A DNA stretch of 64,000 bases from contig NZ_BMRJ01000001.1 of the NCBI RefSeq assembly GCF_014648575.1, positions 1,074,316 to 1,138,315 on the forward strand, read 5' to 3'. Position numbers and translations under genes: made by a program. The notes below the pieces were generated by a model. It saw only the letters and a program-made list of their open reading frames with translations. It ran no database searches and was not told the origin of the DNA. Shown piece after piece: positions 36,874 through 44,721 of this stretch (the stretch's first letter is position 1; each line of letters begins with the position of its first letter). The stretch is from Agromyces mediolanus. Its GTDB lineage: Bacteria; Actinomycetota; Actinomycetes; Actinomycetales; Microbacteriaceae.

Positions 36874-37264
36874 GGGCGACCCCGCCGACCGGCGCGGCGA
36901 CCGGCATCGCGGCGGCCTCGTGCCACGCCTGGCGCAGCGGCTCGAGCCGGGCCTGGCACTCGCGGGTGAGCTCCACGTCGCGGGAGATGTTCGCCCGCAC
37001 GAGCGACTGGTACACGTAGTCGTAGATCGCCATGAGCCGGCTCGCACCGTCCCAGACGCGCACGTCGAGGGTGCGCTGCAGCTCGCTCACGATGTCCTGG
37101 GCGTGCAGCAGCTGCGCGCTCGCCTCGCCCCACTGCTCCGCGAGCTGGGCCTGCTCGGCGCGGTCCAGGTCGAGCAGCAGCCGGTCGTAGAGCATGGTGA
37201 GCAGCTGCGCCGGGCTCGCCGAGAGGATGGCGGTGCGCTGGTAGTCGTTCAGCCGATCGGTCAT
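36863..37264 (-). CDS. fliS: Flagellin chaperone FliS
   Basis: A 133-residue helical protein. The pattern YQRTAILSASPAQLLTMLYDRLLLDLDRAEQA is the FliS signature, and VWDGASRLMAIYDYVYQSLVRANISRD fits its third and fourth helices. FliS binds the C-terminal tail of flagellin and keeps it unpolymerised until export. It follows fliD by 22 bp in the filament operon. Confidence 0.95.
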   Translation of the reverse strand: MTDRLNDYQRTAILSASPAQLLTMLYDRLLLDLDRAEQAQLAEQWGEASAQLLHAQDIVSELQRTLDVRVWDGASRLMAIYDYVYQSLVRANISRDVELTRECQARLEPLRQAWHEAAAMPVAAPVGGVARVG

Positions 37265-37286
37265 GCCGACTCCTTCCGGGCGGGGA

Positions 37287-38678
37287 TCACTTGTTCGAGT
37301 TCGACCACGTCGGCAGGTTCGCGAGCTGCGAGGCGAGGTAGTCGGACTGCTTGTTCATGCTGCTGAGGGCGACCTCGAGCGCCGAGTAGGTGCGCTTCAG
37401 GGTCGCCTCGCGCTGTTCGAGCCGCCGCGTCCAGGACTCGATCTGCTTGTCCATGTCGGCGATCGTCGTCTGGCGCCCCTGGATCTGCTTGGTGAGCAGG
37501 CCGTCGAAGCGGTCGGCGTACCGGTCGGTGACCTCCTCGATGCGGGTCGCGACGGTGGCGAAGGCCGAGCGCACCGCGGCCGGGTTCGTCTCGAGCGCCT
37601 TCTGGAACTTCTCGGCGTCGAACTCGAGCTCGCCGTCCTTCGAGACGCTGATGCCGAAGGGGGCGATCGAGTTGCCGGCGACCGGGCCCTGGATGGCCGA
37701 GACGAGCGCCTGGCGGAGCGTGCGGATGTTCGAGTCGCTCGTGAAGCTGCCGACGACCGTGATCGGGTTGCCCGAGGCATCCGTCGACTTCGTGCTCGCG
37801 GACTTCGCGTCGATGAAGGCGAGCACGTCCTTGATCTTGTCGAGGAACGCCTGCGCGGCCGTGGCCGACTCCTTCGTGTTCGGCGCGATGTCGATCGTGA
37901 CCGGGGCGGAGGTGACCTTCGAGATCGTGACGTCGACGCCCGGGAGCAGGTCGGTGAAGGTGTTCGAGGCGCTGGTCAGCTGCTGCTCGGCCGCGGTGCC
38001 GGCGAAGAGGGTGACCTGGGCGTCGGCGCCCTGGCGCAGCAGGGCCGCGCCGGGCTGATCGGTGAGCTCGGTGGCGGTGCCGGCGTCGACGTCGGCCTCG
38101 CTGCCGATGAAGACGCGGAAGGACGCCGCGGCGCCGGTCTCGGTCGAGGCGAGCTGGAGTCGCGAGAGGGCCGCGCCGCCGGCGTCGGTGCCGGCCTGGA
38201 TGCGGGTGGCGCGGATGCCGAGCTCCGCGTTGTTCACGGCGCGGGCGACGTCCTCGATCGAGCTGCTGCTCGCGACGAGCTGCGTGCGGGTGCCGTCGGG
38301 GCGCACGATCGTGAGCACGGGCGGCACGCCGGGCAGGCTCGGCATCGCGGCCGAGACCATGACGTGCGCGCTCGCGACGCGGGTCACGGTGAGGTCGATG
38401 CCGCCGGCGGAGGCGCCGGGGCGGGTCGCGACCGAGACGGAGGGGTCGGTCGCGGAGGTCGTGAACTTCGACAGCGCCTCGGGCTTCGCCGCGCCCTGAG
38501 CGAGCTCCATGAGGGAGGCGAGGCGCGCGTTCAGCGAGAGCAGGTCGGTGACGACGGAGGAGGCCTTCGCCTTGCTCTGCACGAGGAGCGCGCGCGGCGC
38601 GGCCTCGGCGGCCATGAGCTTCGCGATGAGCTCGGTCGTGTTGAGGCCGCTCACGAGGCCGTCGAGGGAGATCCCCAT
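37287..38678 (-). CDS. fliD: Filament cap protein FliD
   Basis: A 463-residue protein starting with MGISLDGLVSGLNTTELIAKLMAAE, the FliD N-terminal motif. The body has the hook-associated middle domain, and the C-terminal end (DKQIESWTRRLEQREATLKRTYSALEVALSSMNKQSDYL) is the FliD coiled-coil domain. It forms the cap under which flagellin folds. Earlier frame extension into fliC is a shadow; GGAGCAACGC just upstream of the ATG serves as ribosome site. Confidence 0.96.
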   Translation of the reverse strand: MGISLDGLVSGLNTTELIAKLMAAEAAPRALLVQSKAKASSVVTDLLSLNARLASLMELAQGAAKPEALSKFTTSATDPSVSVATRPGASAGGIDLTVTRVASAHVMVSAAMPSLPGVPPVLTIVRPDGTRTQLVASSSSIEDVARAVNNAELGIRATRIQAGTDAGGAALSRLQLASTETGAAASFRVFIGSEADVDAGTATELTDQPGAALLRQGADAQVTLFAGTAAEQQLTSASNTFTDLLPGVDVTISKVTSAPVTIDIAPNTKESATAAQAFLDKIKDVLAFIDAKSASTKSTDASGNPITVVGSFTSDSNIRTLRQALVSAIQGPVAGNSIAPFGISVSKDGELEFDAEKFQKALETNPAAVRSAFATVATRIEEVTDRYADRFDGLLTKQIQGRQTTIADMDKQIESWTRRLEQREATLKRTYSALEVALSSMNKQSDYLASQLANLPTWSNSNK

Positions 38679-38719
38679 GCGTTGCTCCTTGCGGTCGGTC
38701 GTGGTGCGGTGGAACGGGA

Positions 38720-38772
38720 CGAACCCGGCGGTGACGGGGCGGAGTGCAGCGCCTCGGTCACCGCCGGGTTCG
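38720..38772 (-). terminator. Strong hairpin between fliC and fliD
   Basis: Perfect 16-bp inverted repeat (CGAACCCGGCGGTGAC and complement, arms 38720-38735 and 38757-38772) with a 21-nt loop. It stands 20 bp after the flagellin stop. It probably stops most transcripts after the highly expressed fliC while letting some read on into fliD-fliS. Confidence 0.75.
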
Positions 38773-38791
38773 GTCAGGTGATCCCTGCGGC

Positions 38792-39637
38792 TTAGCCGAG
38801 GAGCTTCAGCACGCCCTGGTTGGCCTGGTTGGCCTGGGCGAGCATCGCGGTACCGGCCTGCGAGAGGATGCTGGCGCGGGTGTAGCTGACCATCTCGGCC
38901 GCCATGTCCGTGTCGCGGATGCGCGACTCGGCCGCCGAGAGGTTCTCGGCCGAGACGTTCAGCGTACGGATGGTCGACTCGAAGCGGTTCTGCTGCGCAC
39001 CGAGGTCGGCGCGAGCGGTCGAGATCGCCGTGATGGCGGTGTCGATCGAGGTCAGCGTGGTGTTCGCGGTCGCGTTGCTGGTGACGACGAAGCCCGCACC
39101 GGCGGCGGTGCCGTCGGCCGAGGCCAGCGTGCCGACCGAGGTGCCCACGTTCGCGAGGTTGATCGCGATCGTGTCGTTCGCGGTGTCGCCCGCGCCCACC
39201 TGGAAGTTCAGCGAGCCGCCCTTGAGCAGGTCGATGCCGTTGAAGTTCACGCCCTCCGAGACGCGGTAGAGCTCGAGGCTCAGCGCGTCGGCTTCCTTCT
39301 GGATGGCGGCGCGCGACTCGGTGTTGTTCGAGTCGGAGGCGCCCTGCACCGCGAGGTCGCGCATGCGGTGGAGGATGTTGTGAACCTCGGTCAGCGCACC
39401 TTCCGCCGTCTGGATGACGGAGATGCCGTCCTGCGCGTTGCGCGCCGCGACCTTGGTGCCGGAGATCTGCGAGCGCAGGCCCTCCGAGATCGCGAGGCCC
39501 GCGGCGTCGTCGGCAGCACGGTTGATGCGCAGACCGCTCGAGAGCTTCTCGAGCGACTTCGACAGCTCGTTCTGCGTGTTGGTCAGGTTGCGGTGCGCGT
39601 TGAACGCCGCAACGTTGGTGTTGATCTGCATACCCAT
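38792..39637 (-). CDS. fliC: Flagellin
   Basis: A 281-residue flagellin with complete D0/D1 ends: MQINTNVAAFNAHRNLTNTQ at the start and ILSQAGTAMLAQANQANQGVLKLLG at the end. The central variable domain is short (roughly residues 145-195), giving a small filament subunit. Conserved TLR5-type D1 residues were not assessed. Ribosome site AAGGAAGAG stands 9 bp before the ATG. The gene is preceded by a sigma-28-type promoter and followed by a strong hairpin, as expected for the most abundant product. Confidence 0.97.
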   Translation of the reverse strand: MGMQINTNVAAFNAHRNLTNTQNELSKSLEKLSSGLRINRAADDAAGLAISEGLRSQISGTKVAARNAQDGISVIQTAEGALTEVHNILHRMRDLAVQGASDSNNTESRAAIQKEADALSLELYRVSEGVNFNGIDLLKGGSLNFQVGAGDTANDTIAINLANVGTSVGTLASADGTAAGAGFVVTSNATANTTLTSIDTAITAISTARADLGAQQNRFESTIRTLNVSAENLSAAESRIRDTDMAAEMVSYTRASILSQAGTAMLAQANQANQGVLKLLG

Positions 39638-39690
39638 GGTGTGATCTCTTCCTTGATCGGTCGCGGTCCATCCGTGGACCGTCGAGAGCC

Positions 39691-39721
39691 ACTCTCGGTC
39701 GCGGCATCCGGGTCCGTTAGC
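39691..39721 (-). promoter_or_regulatory. Sigma-28 (FliA-type) promoter of fliC
   Basis: In coding orientation it begins GCTAACGG and ends CCGAGAGT, with TAAC and ACCGAGAG 16 bp apart. It lies 53 bp before the flagellin ATG. Flagellin promoters are the classic FliA/SigD targets, so this copy anchors the assignment of the other three. Confidence 0.8.
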
Positions 39722-39896
39722 TGCGGTTCGGGCCTCGTCGCCTCCGGGGGTCACGAGGACGGCGGGGAGTCAGCGCCGCGTGGGCGCCTCGGGATCGATC
39801 CGCTACGCTCGGGATACCATCGCGTCAAGCGTGGCGACCTGGATTCCTGGCCCGCGCACCCGCACGTCGACCGTATTCGAACCGAGCAGGATCCCA

Positions 39897-40214
39897 ATGA
39901 CGAACCAGCCGCCCTCCCCGCCTCAGCTCCCGCCGCAGTTCGTGCTGGCCGCCGCTCCGCCGCCCCCGCCCCGGGGGCTCAGCATCACCTCGATGGTGCT
40001 GGCGCTCGTGTCGATCGTCTTCGGCTTCACGTTCCTGCTCCCGCTGCTGTCGCTCATCCTGGGATTCATCGGCCTGAAGAAGGAACCGGCCGGCCGCGGC
40101 ATGGCGATCACGGGCGTCGTGATCAGCGGGCTCATCCTGCTCGTCTGGGCCGCCGTCTTCGCCGTGGTCATCGTGATCGGCATCGTGGCCGCCGCGAGCG
40201 CCGGGACGTCGTAG
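39897..40214 (+). CDS. DUF4190-type small membrane protein
   Basis: A 105-residue protein: a Pro/Gln-rich cytoplasmic start (NQPPSPPQLPPQ), then two hydrophobic helices separated by GLKKEPAGRGMAITGVVISG, the usual DUF4190 layout. Function unknown; such proteins are common in actinobacteria and often lie alone. GAGCAGGA upstream is a possible ribosome site. It is transcribed away from the filament operon. No link to motility is visible. Confidence 0.75.
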   Translation: MTNQPPSPPQLPPQFVLAAAPPPPPRGLSITSMVLALVSIVFGFTFLLPLLSLILGFIGLKKEPAGRGMAITGVVISGLILLVWAAVFAVVIVIGIVAAASAGTS

Positions 40215-40256
40215 ACGTTCGAGGAGCGGCCGGCGGGCGGAGATGCCGCGGCGGCC

Positions 40257-40490
40257 TCAGTCCGACGAGGTGCCGGGAATCAGCGGGTTCCCTGGGCCGT
40301 GAAGCCGGCCCGTCGCGGGGTCGATCCAGTTGCCGGAGCCGGTCGCCCGGTGCCAGCGCTTGTGGAACGAGAGGTCGGTGCCCTCGGCTTCGACGACGGC
40401 TGCGCCGCACAGATCGCAGATGCGCAGGAGGACGACGTCGCCGCCCGCGGTCGTGACGGAGATCTCCCCGTCCGGGAATACGACGCCCAT
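40257..40490 (-). CDS. Small zinc-finger-like protein
   Basis: A 77-residue protein with CDLCGAAV followed by FHKRWH, a CxxC...HxxxH pattern that can bind one zinc ion, like a C2H2 finger. A Gly/Pro-rich tail (GRLHGPGNPLIPGTSSD) follows. The start at 40490 was chosen for the adjacent GGAGGAG ribosome site; starts further upstream exist. It is encoded downstream of nothing obvious and ends convergent to the DUF4190 gene. The role is unknown; a fliA-linked function is not supported. Confidence 0.6.
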   Translation of the reverse strand: MGVVFPDGEISVTTAGGDVVLLRICDLCGAAVVEAEGTDLSFHKRWHRATGSGNWIDPATGRLHGPGNPLIPGTSSD

Positions 40491-40576
40491 CGGCTCCTCC
40501 TCGCGCTGCGCCCGACCATCGCGGTCAGGGTCCGAGTCTGCCATCAGTGCACGACGGGGCGCGATCGGGAGGGTCA

Positions 40577-40608
40577 CCTGAGCCGGGCCAGGGGGTGCCC
40601 GGCTCAGG
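40577..40608 (-). terminator. Hairpin at the end of fliA
   Basis: Perfect 12-bp inverted repeat (CCTGAGCCGGGC and complement) with an 8-nt loop, overlapping the fliA stop codon. On the minus strand it would end the sigma-factor transcript. Confidence 0.65.
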
Positions 40609-41389
40609 CGAGTGTGGTGCTGCGGCGCCCGCCGAAGGCGCCGCCGAGGTCGTCGAGGTACTTCTTCGCCCGCGAGGTGCTCGGGGCCGGCACCTGCAGG
40701 GGCAGTTCGGTCTCGTCCGCGAGGTACCCCGCGGCGCCGAGGCGCAGGAGGCGCAGACCCTCGCTGCGCTGCTGCGAGACGGCCGAGTGCGTGACGCCGA
40801 GTTCCTCGGCGAGCTCGGTGACCGCACGGTCGTGGAAGTAGATCTCCTCGATCACGTAGCGCAGCCGCTCGGGCAGCGCGGCGACCGCGGCGTGCGCGAA
40901 CTCGATCCGCTCGCGCACGACGAGCTCCGCCTCCGGGAGCATGACCTCGGATGCCTCGTCGCCGACGAAGGCCTCGTCGTAGGGGCCGACCCGGCGGGAC
41001 GCGAGGCCCTCGTACTCGGAGGCCGTCGCGCGGTCGACGCCGAGCGCCGAGGCGAGCTCGCCCGTCGAGGGGCGGCGGCCGAGGGCGGCGGTCAGCTGCT
41101 CCTGCACGGCGACCGTCTCCTTGATGGTCTGCCTCGTGCTGCGCTTCGCCCAGTCGGTGGCGCGCATCTCGTCGCGGATGCCACCGAGGATGCGCTCGCG
41201 CGCATAGGCGCCGAACGGCACGCCCCGTTCGGCGTCGTACGCGTCGACCGCCTTGACGAGGGCGACGGCGCCCGCCTGCGCGAGATCGTCGCGGGAGAGG
41301 TGGGTGGCGCTCGCGATCACCTTCGACACCAGGAAGCCCACGAGCGGCAGGTGCTCGACGATCATCCGATCGCGTTCGTCGGTCTTCAC
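40604..41389 (-). CDS. fliA: Flagellar sigma factor, FliA/WhiG family (sigma-28)
   Basis: A 261-residue sigma-70 family member. Region 2 (LPLVGFLVSKVIASATHLSRDDLAQAGAVALVKAVDAYD, FGAYARERILGGIRDEMRATDW) and region 4 (LPERLRYVIEEIYFHDRAVTELAEELGVTHSAVSQQRSEGLRLLR) match FliA/SigD/WhiG. The chosen start is GTG 41389 with AGGGA upstream; an open frame continues beyond without support. It probably reads the four CTAAC/CCGAKAGT promoters of the flagellar genes. No anti-sigma flgM gene was seen in the window. No CTAAC/CCGA site was found upstream of fliA itself. Confidence 0.93.
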   Translation of the reverse strand: MKTDERDRMIVEHLPLVGFLVSKVIASATHLSRDDLAQAGAVALVKAVDAYDAERGVPFGAYARERILGGIRDEMRATDWAKRSTRQTIKETVAVQEQLTAALGRRPSTGELASALGVDRATASEYEGLASRRVGPYDEAFVGDEASEVMLPEAELVVRERIEFAHAAVAALPERLRYVIEEIYFHDRAVTELAEELGVTHSAVSQQRSEGLRLLRLGAAGYLADETELPLQVPAPSTSRAKKYLDDLGGAFGGRRSTTLA

Positions 41390-41680
41390 CGGGGGTCCCT
41401 CACTCTCAGTGCCGGGCCGTCGCGCTCCCGCGACGGTCACCCGGCGCTCAGTACATGCGCGGCGGCGCTCCCGCGGCCCCCGGACGCGGGGCCGGTGAAT
41501 TCCGGCGCGGGATCTCTGAATCGCTTCGGCGGATGCCGCGTCGGGATCCGGTGGGGATCGCGCCGCGCAGCGGGGGAGACGGCCGGATTCGCGGGGCCGG
41601 TGGATCGGCGGCGACCACTGCGTCGGATCCGGGGGATCCGCGGGGGCCTCCGGCGATTCGGCGCCGCGCACGATGGGCGC

Positions 41681-42751
41681 GTGGAACACCTCGACCGCCC
41701 AGCCGGGAACGCGCAGCCCGTCCAGGCCCCGCGCGACTGGACGGTCGATCTCGCGAGCGACGACCCGCACGAGGTGCGCCGGGCCGCTGCGGAGCTCCTC
41801 GACGAGACCGTCCGGGCGGTGCGCGGGCTGCGTTCCCGCATGGGCCTCGGCGACGCCGACGTGCAGGACGCCATCGGCGAGACCCTGCTGGAGCTCGCGA
41901 AACGGCTCGAGGCGGGCCATCCCGTCCCCGGCGCGATCGTGCAGCGCGTGGCGACCACCGTGTGCTCCCGCTTCGTGAACGGGCCGGTCCGCCACGAGAC
42001 GGCGAAGGCGCTGCGCATCCTGAAGGAACGCGTCGCGGCGGAGGAGGCGGTGCTCGGCCGCTCGCTGTCGAGCCGCGCGGTCGCCGCGCTCGCCGAGGAG
42101 GTGCGCCTCGGGCCGGACTTCAATCCGCGGCACCGCCCGGTGGAGCGCTTCCACCTCGTCGAGGGCTTCTCGAAGCCGCTCTCGATCGACCGCTACGACG
42201 CCGACGTCGTCGACGTGCTGCTCTCGCGGGCGGTCGACGCGCGCGCCACGAGCGACGGAACCGCGGATGCCGCGGCCGCGGGCCTCTCGGGGGCCGCCGC
42301 GGGCGGGGCCTGCGACCGGCTGCTCGACCGGCTCGAACGCGGCCGGGTGACCCGCCGCGAGGCGAGACTCGAGCTGTGGGGCGCCGTGGCCGCGGACGAG
42401 GAGCTGCCGCGCCCGACGCAGGGCCGTCTCGACCGTCGGCTCGCCGCCGATCTGCAGGCCTACGTCGAGGCGCTGCCGGAGGGGGTCGTCACGGCCTGTC
42501 GCGAGCAGCTCGACGGGCGGGAGACGCGAGCCGTGTTCGCGCTGTTCGCTCCCTTCGCCGATCTCGACGAGCCGCAGAAGGACGCGATCGCCGAAGCCCT
42601 CGCCCGCCGGGGCGGCTTCGCCACCCGGATCTGGGCGAGCGCGGTCGCGCAGGCGCAGCTGCCGGCGCGGGAGTGGTCGGCCGGCGCCGGGCTCTCACGG
42701 GTCGCGGCCATCCGTCCGCCGATCCGCGCGGTCGCGGGTGCGCGGGCCTAG
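41681..42751 (+). CDS. Unrecognised protein with sigma-region-like N-terminal half
   Basis: A 356-residue protein divergent from fliA across a 291-bp gap. The start is taken as GTG 41681 (VEHLDRPAGNAQP); no strong ribosome site is visible. Residues about 40-130 (DADVQDAIGETLLELAKRLE, PGAIVQRVATTV, ALRILKERVAAEEAVLGRSLSSRAVAALAEEVR) loosely resemble sigma-70 regions 2-3. No region 4 helix-turn-helix was found, and the C-terminal half is unassigned Ala/Arg/Leu-rich sequence. It could be a sigma-derived regulator or an unrelated helical protein. Confidence 0.55.
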   Translation: MEHLDRPAGNAQPVQAPRDWTVDLASDDPHEVRRAAAELLDETVRAVRGLRSRMGLGDADVQDAIGETLLELAKRLEAGHPVPGAIVQRVATTVCSRFVNGPVRHETAKALRILKERVAAEEAVLGRSLSSRAVAALAEEVRLGPDFNPRHRPVERFHLVEGFSKPLSIDRYDADVVDVLLSRAVDARATSDGTADAAAAGLSGAAAGGACDRLLDRLERGRVTRREARLELWGAVAADEELPRPTQGRLDRRLAADLQAYVEALPEGVVTACREQLDGRETRAVFALFAPFADLDEPQKDAIAEALARRGGFATRIWASAVAQAQLPAREWSAGAGLSRVAAIRPPIRAVAGARA

Positions 42752-42754
42752 CCT
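42749..42754 (+). promoter_or_regulatory. -10 element of a leaderless transcript
   Basis: TAGCCT exactly 6 bp before the ATG of the AhpD-like gene, with no ribosome site. The same spacing recurs before six other genes in this window. Confidence 0.45.
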
Positions 42755-42760
42755 GCGGCC

Positions 42761-43330
42761 ATGATCATCACCCCACCCGCGGCCGAGTCCGCGACGGGCA
42801 CGGTCGCCGAGCTCTACGACGACGACCTGCGAGCCGACGGCCTCGTCTACGCGCACACCGCGGCGATGGCGACCAACCCCGAGGCGTACCGGGCGTTCGA
42901 GGCGCTGGTCCGGGCGGTCGTGCCGTCGATCGGCATCCGCCTGTACGAGGCGGCGACGCTCGGCGCGGCGCGCGCCATCGGCTCCGAGCATTGCCTGCTC
43001 GCGCACGGGCGGAAGGCGCTCCGTGCGGAGGTCGTCGACGAGGCCGGGCTCGCCGCCTTCGCCGCGGGCGACGACTCGGGATTCCGGGACGACGAGCGGC
43101 TCGTCATCCGCTACGCCGAGCGCCTCTCGCGCGATCCCGCGGCCATGACGGATGCGGACACGCAGGAGTTGCGCGACGCGGGCTTCAGCGACCGGCAGAT
43201 CGTCGACCTGACCCTCGCCGCCGCGGCCCGGAACTACTTCAGCCGGGCGCTGCTCGCCCTCGCGGTGCCGGTCGACGAGGTGCCCGGGCTCGCTCCGGAG
43301 CTCGCCGAGGCGCTGCGCGCCGCGACGTGA
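42761..43330 (+). CDS. AhpD/carboxymuconolactone decarboxylase-like protein
   Basis: A 189-residue helical protein of the AhpD-like fold. The segment GSEHCLLAHGRKAL has one Cys and a following His, but not the CxxC pair of true AhpD, so disulfide reductase activity is doubtful. Many such proteins are peroxidase-like or of unknown function. The ATG is probably the first base of the message (see the TAGCCT element). It stands 9 bp after the preceding gene. Confidence 0.75.
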   Translation: MIITPPAAESATGTVAELYDDDLRADGLVYAHTAAMATNPEAYRAFEALVRAVVPSIGIRLYEAATLGAARAIGSEHCLLAHGRKALRAEVVDEAGLAAFAAGDDSGFRDDERLVIRYAERLSRDPAAMTDADTQELRDAGFSDRQIVDLTLAAAARNYFSRALLALAVPVDEVPGLAPELAEALRAAT

Positions 43331-43420
43331 GCGCCCTCCCCCTCTCTCCGCCCGCGGGCCTGACCGCGGGGCACGCTGGGAACGTCGTGTGCATCTCCGC
43401 CGGAGCGTGAAGTGCGTCGG

Positions 43421-43426
43421 TACGCT
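43421..43426 (+). promoter_or_regulatory. -10 element of a leaderless transcript
   Basis: TACGCT 6 bp before the ATG at 43433, with no Shine-Dalgarno sequence. Confidence 0.45.
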
Positions 43427-43432
43427 TCGGGC

Positions 43433-43639
43433 ATGAGCGCCGCGAAGCAAGCCCCGGTTCCGAGCTGGTCGATCGTCGTGTCGTGGTCGTTCGCGGTCGG
43501 GCTCGCGATCCTCGGGATCGTGCTGGCCGTCGTTTCGAACAGCTTCTGGCCGTTGATCGCGTTCGCCGGTCTGGCCATTCCGATGACGCCCGTCGGCTCG
43601 TGGAGGTCGTCTCGTCGGGCGCACGCCGATCCGCGTTGA
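43433..43639 (+). CDS. Small two-helix membrane protein
   Basis: A 68-residue protein with two hydrophobic stretches (WSFAVGLAILGIVLAVVSNSFW and PLIAFAGLAIPMTPVG) and a basic C-terminus. Family not recognised. The ATG at 43433 fits the leaderless spacing; a GTG 21 bp upstream is possible. Confidence 0.5.
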   Translation: MSAAKQAPVPSWSIVVSWSFAVGLAILGIVLAVVSNSFWPLIAFAGLAIPMTPVGSWRSSRRAHADPR

Positions 43640-44226
43640 GCGTCACCCCGTCCGCCAAGATCTCGACCGCGGGGGCGGGGGCGGGGCCGGGATGCGGCCC
43701 CGAAGGGAGGCGGGGCGGCATCCCGGGTCTGCTGACCCCGGAACCCGAACCGGAGCGTCAGGAGACGAACATCCGCTGACCCGATCGCCCGACCGCTACC
43801 CGAGGCTGCCGGCGGCTCGACGGATATCCCACGAGCGGAGTGTAACCCTGGGGATACCACGCGGCAAGAGGGAGCCCGCGGAGTCCGCCGAAGGGGGTCG
43901 GCGGGCTCCGCGGCCCTCGACTCCGGGGCAACCCCTTGTCCGGAGCGAGGTGGGTGACCCCGCAGGCGAGCGTAGGCTGCAGTGGTTCCCCGGCGGGAAT
44001 CGTTCGTGCGGATCATCCAACTCCGGCCCGTTCGATGGCCGCAGGGATACCAAAAGCTCCAATCCGTGACCATCGCTCGGCTCCTCGGCGGCCGGATCGC
44101 CAATCGGGCGCGCAGGCTTCACCGACGACGGTGCGGTGTGATTCAGTGGTCCTATGCGTGCACTGCTCCCCCGATCGTGTCCTCTCGCCCGCGACCATTC
44201 GACGCACCCGTGCCCGGTGCGCGTCG
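43640..44226. other. 587-bp gap with no supported gene
   Basis: Both strands carry short open frames here, none with a believable start or protein pattern. It holds a G-rich stretch near 43665-43725, a hairpin (GGAGCCCGC / GCGGGCTCC, 43871-43879 with 43901-43909), and a TTCCC-CGGC-GGGAA repeat at 43986-43999. It is less GC-biased near 44040-44160. No tRNA or other RNA gene was recognised. It may hold promoters or a small RNA, but nothing proves it. Confidence 0.4.
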
Positions 44227-44694
44227 GTGCCTGAGCGGATCGCCTGGTACGACGCGGATCGCGTGCCCGACGACGCCGTCGCGCGACTGCACGCGCACTT
44301 CCGGGAGCGGCGCCCGGTCGGCGTGGTCGGCCAGGGTGAGACGCAGCGCGCGTTCTACGCCCGGCTGACCGTCACCTCCGCCGGGGTCCTCGAGGCCGAG
44401 GGCGTCGAAGCGTGGGGCGTGCTCGAGAGCGCCGAGCACGGTGCCGTGCTCGTGCCCGCCGAGCTCGCCGCCGCCTCAGCGCTGCCGGCGCTGCCGCCCG
44501 CCCTGCAGCGGCTCGCCGCTCGCGTCGGCCCCGCGAATCGGCGCCTGCGGCAGGCGAAGGACGCGACCGATGCCCGGCCGGCCGTGCAGCGGTTCCGGGA
44601 GCGGTTCATCGCGGCCGCCGTCGCCCACGCCGAGCTGCACCGCAGGCTCGAGGAGTGGCAGCCGCGGGCCGAGCGGGAGCGCGACGCCGACTGA
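44227..44694 (+). CDS. Hypothetical protein
   Basis: A 155-residue acidic/Ala-rich protein of unknown family. The N-terminal part (ERIAWYDADRVPDDAVARLHAHFRER) precedes a beta-like stretch (QRAFYARLTVTSAGVLEAEGVEAWGVLES), and the C-terminus is helical and charged. GTG 44227 is a tentative start; in-frame GTG codons occur upstream. It ends convergent to the MarR gene. Confidence 0.5.
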   Translation: MPERIAWYDADRVPDDAVARLHAHFRERRPVGVVGQGETQRAFYARLTVTSAGVLEAEGVEAWGVLESAEHGAVLVPAELAAASALPALPPALQRLAARVGPANRRLRQAKDATDARPAVQRFRERFIAAAVAHAELHRRLEEWQPRAERERDAD

Positions 44695-44721
44695 GCCGGG
44701 ACCCCGCGGGCTCGGTTCGGG

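Noticed and set aside
41400-41435. Fifth sigma-28 site before fliA (ACTCTCAG on the plus strand)
   Set aside because: Only the -10 end partly matches; the CTAAC partner is missing at the required 31-bp distance.
39811-44060. GGGATACCA word near 39811, 43851 and 44044
   Set aside because: Three scattered copies without common spacing to genes or symmetry; likely chance.
43640-44226. tRNA, small RNA or missed protein gene
   Set aside because: No cloverleaf, no conserved RNA pattern, and no frame with plausible start and composition; only hairpins can be shown.
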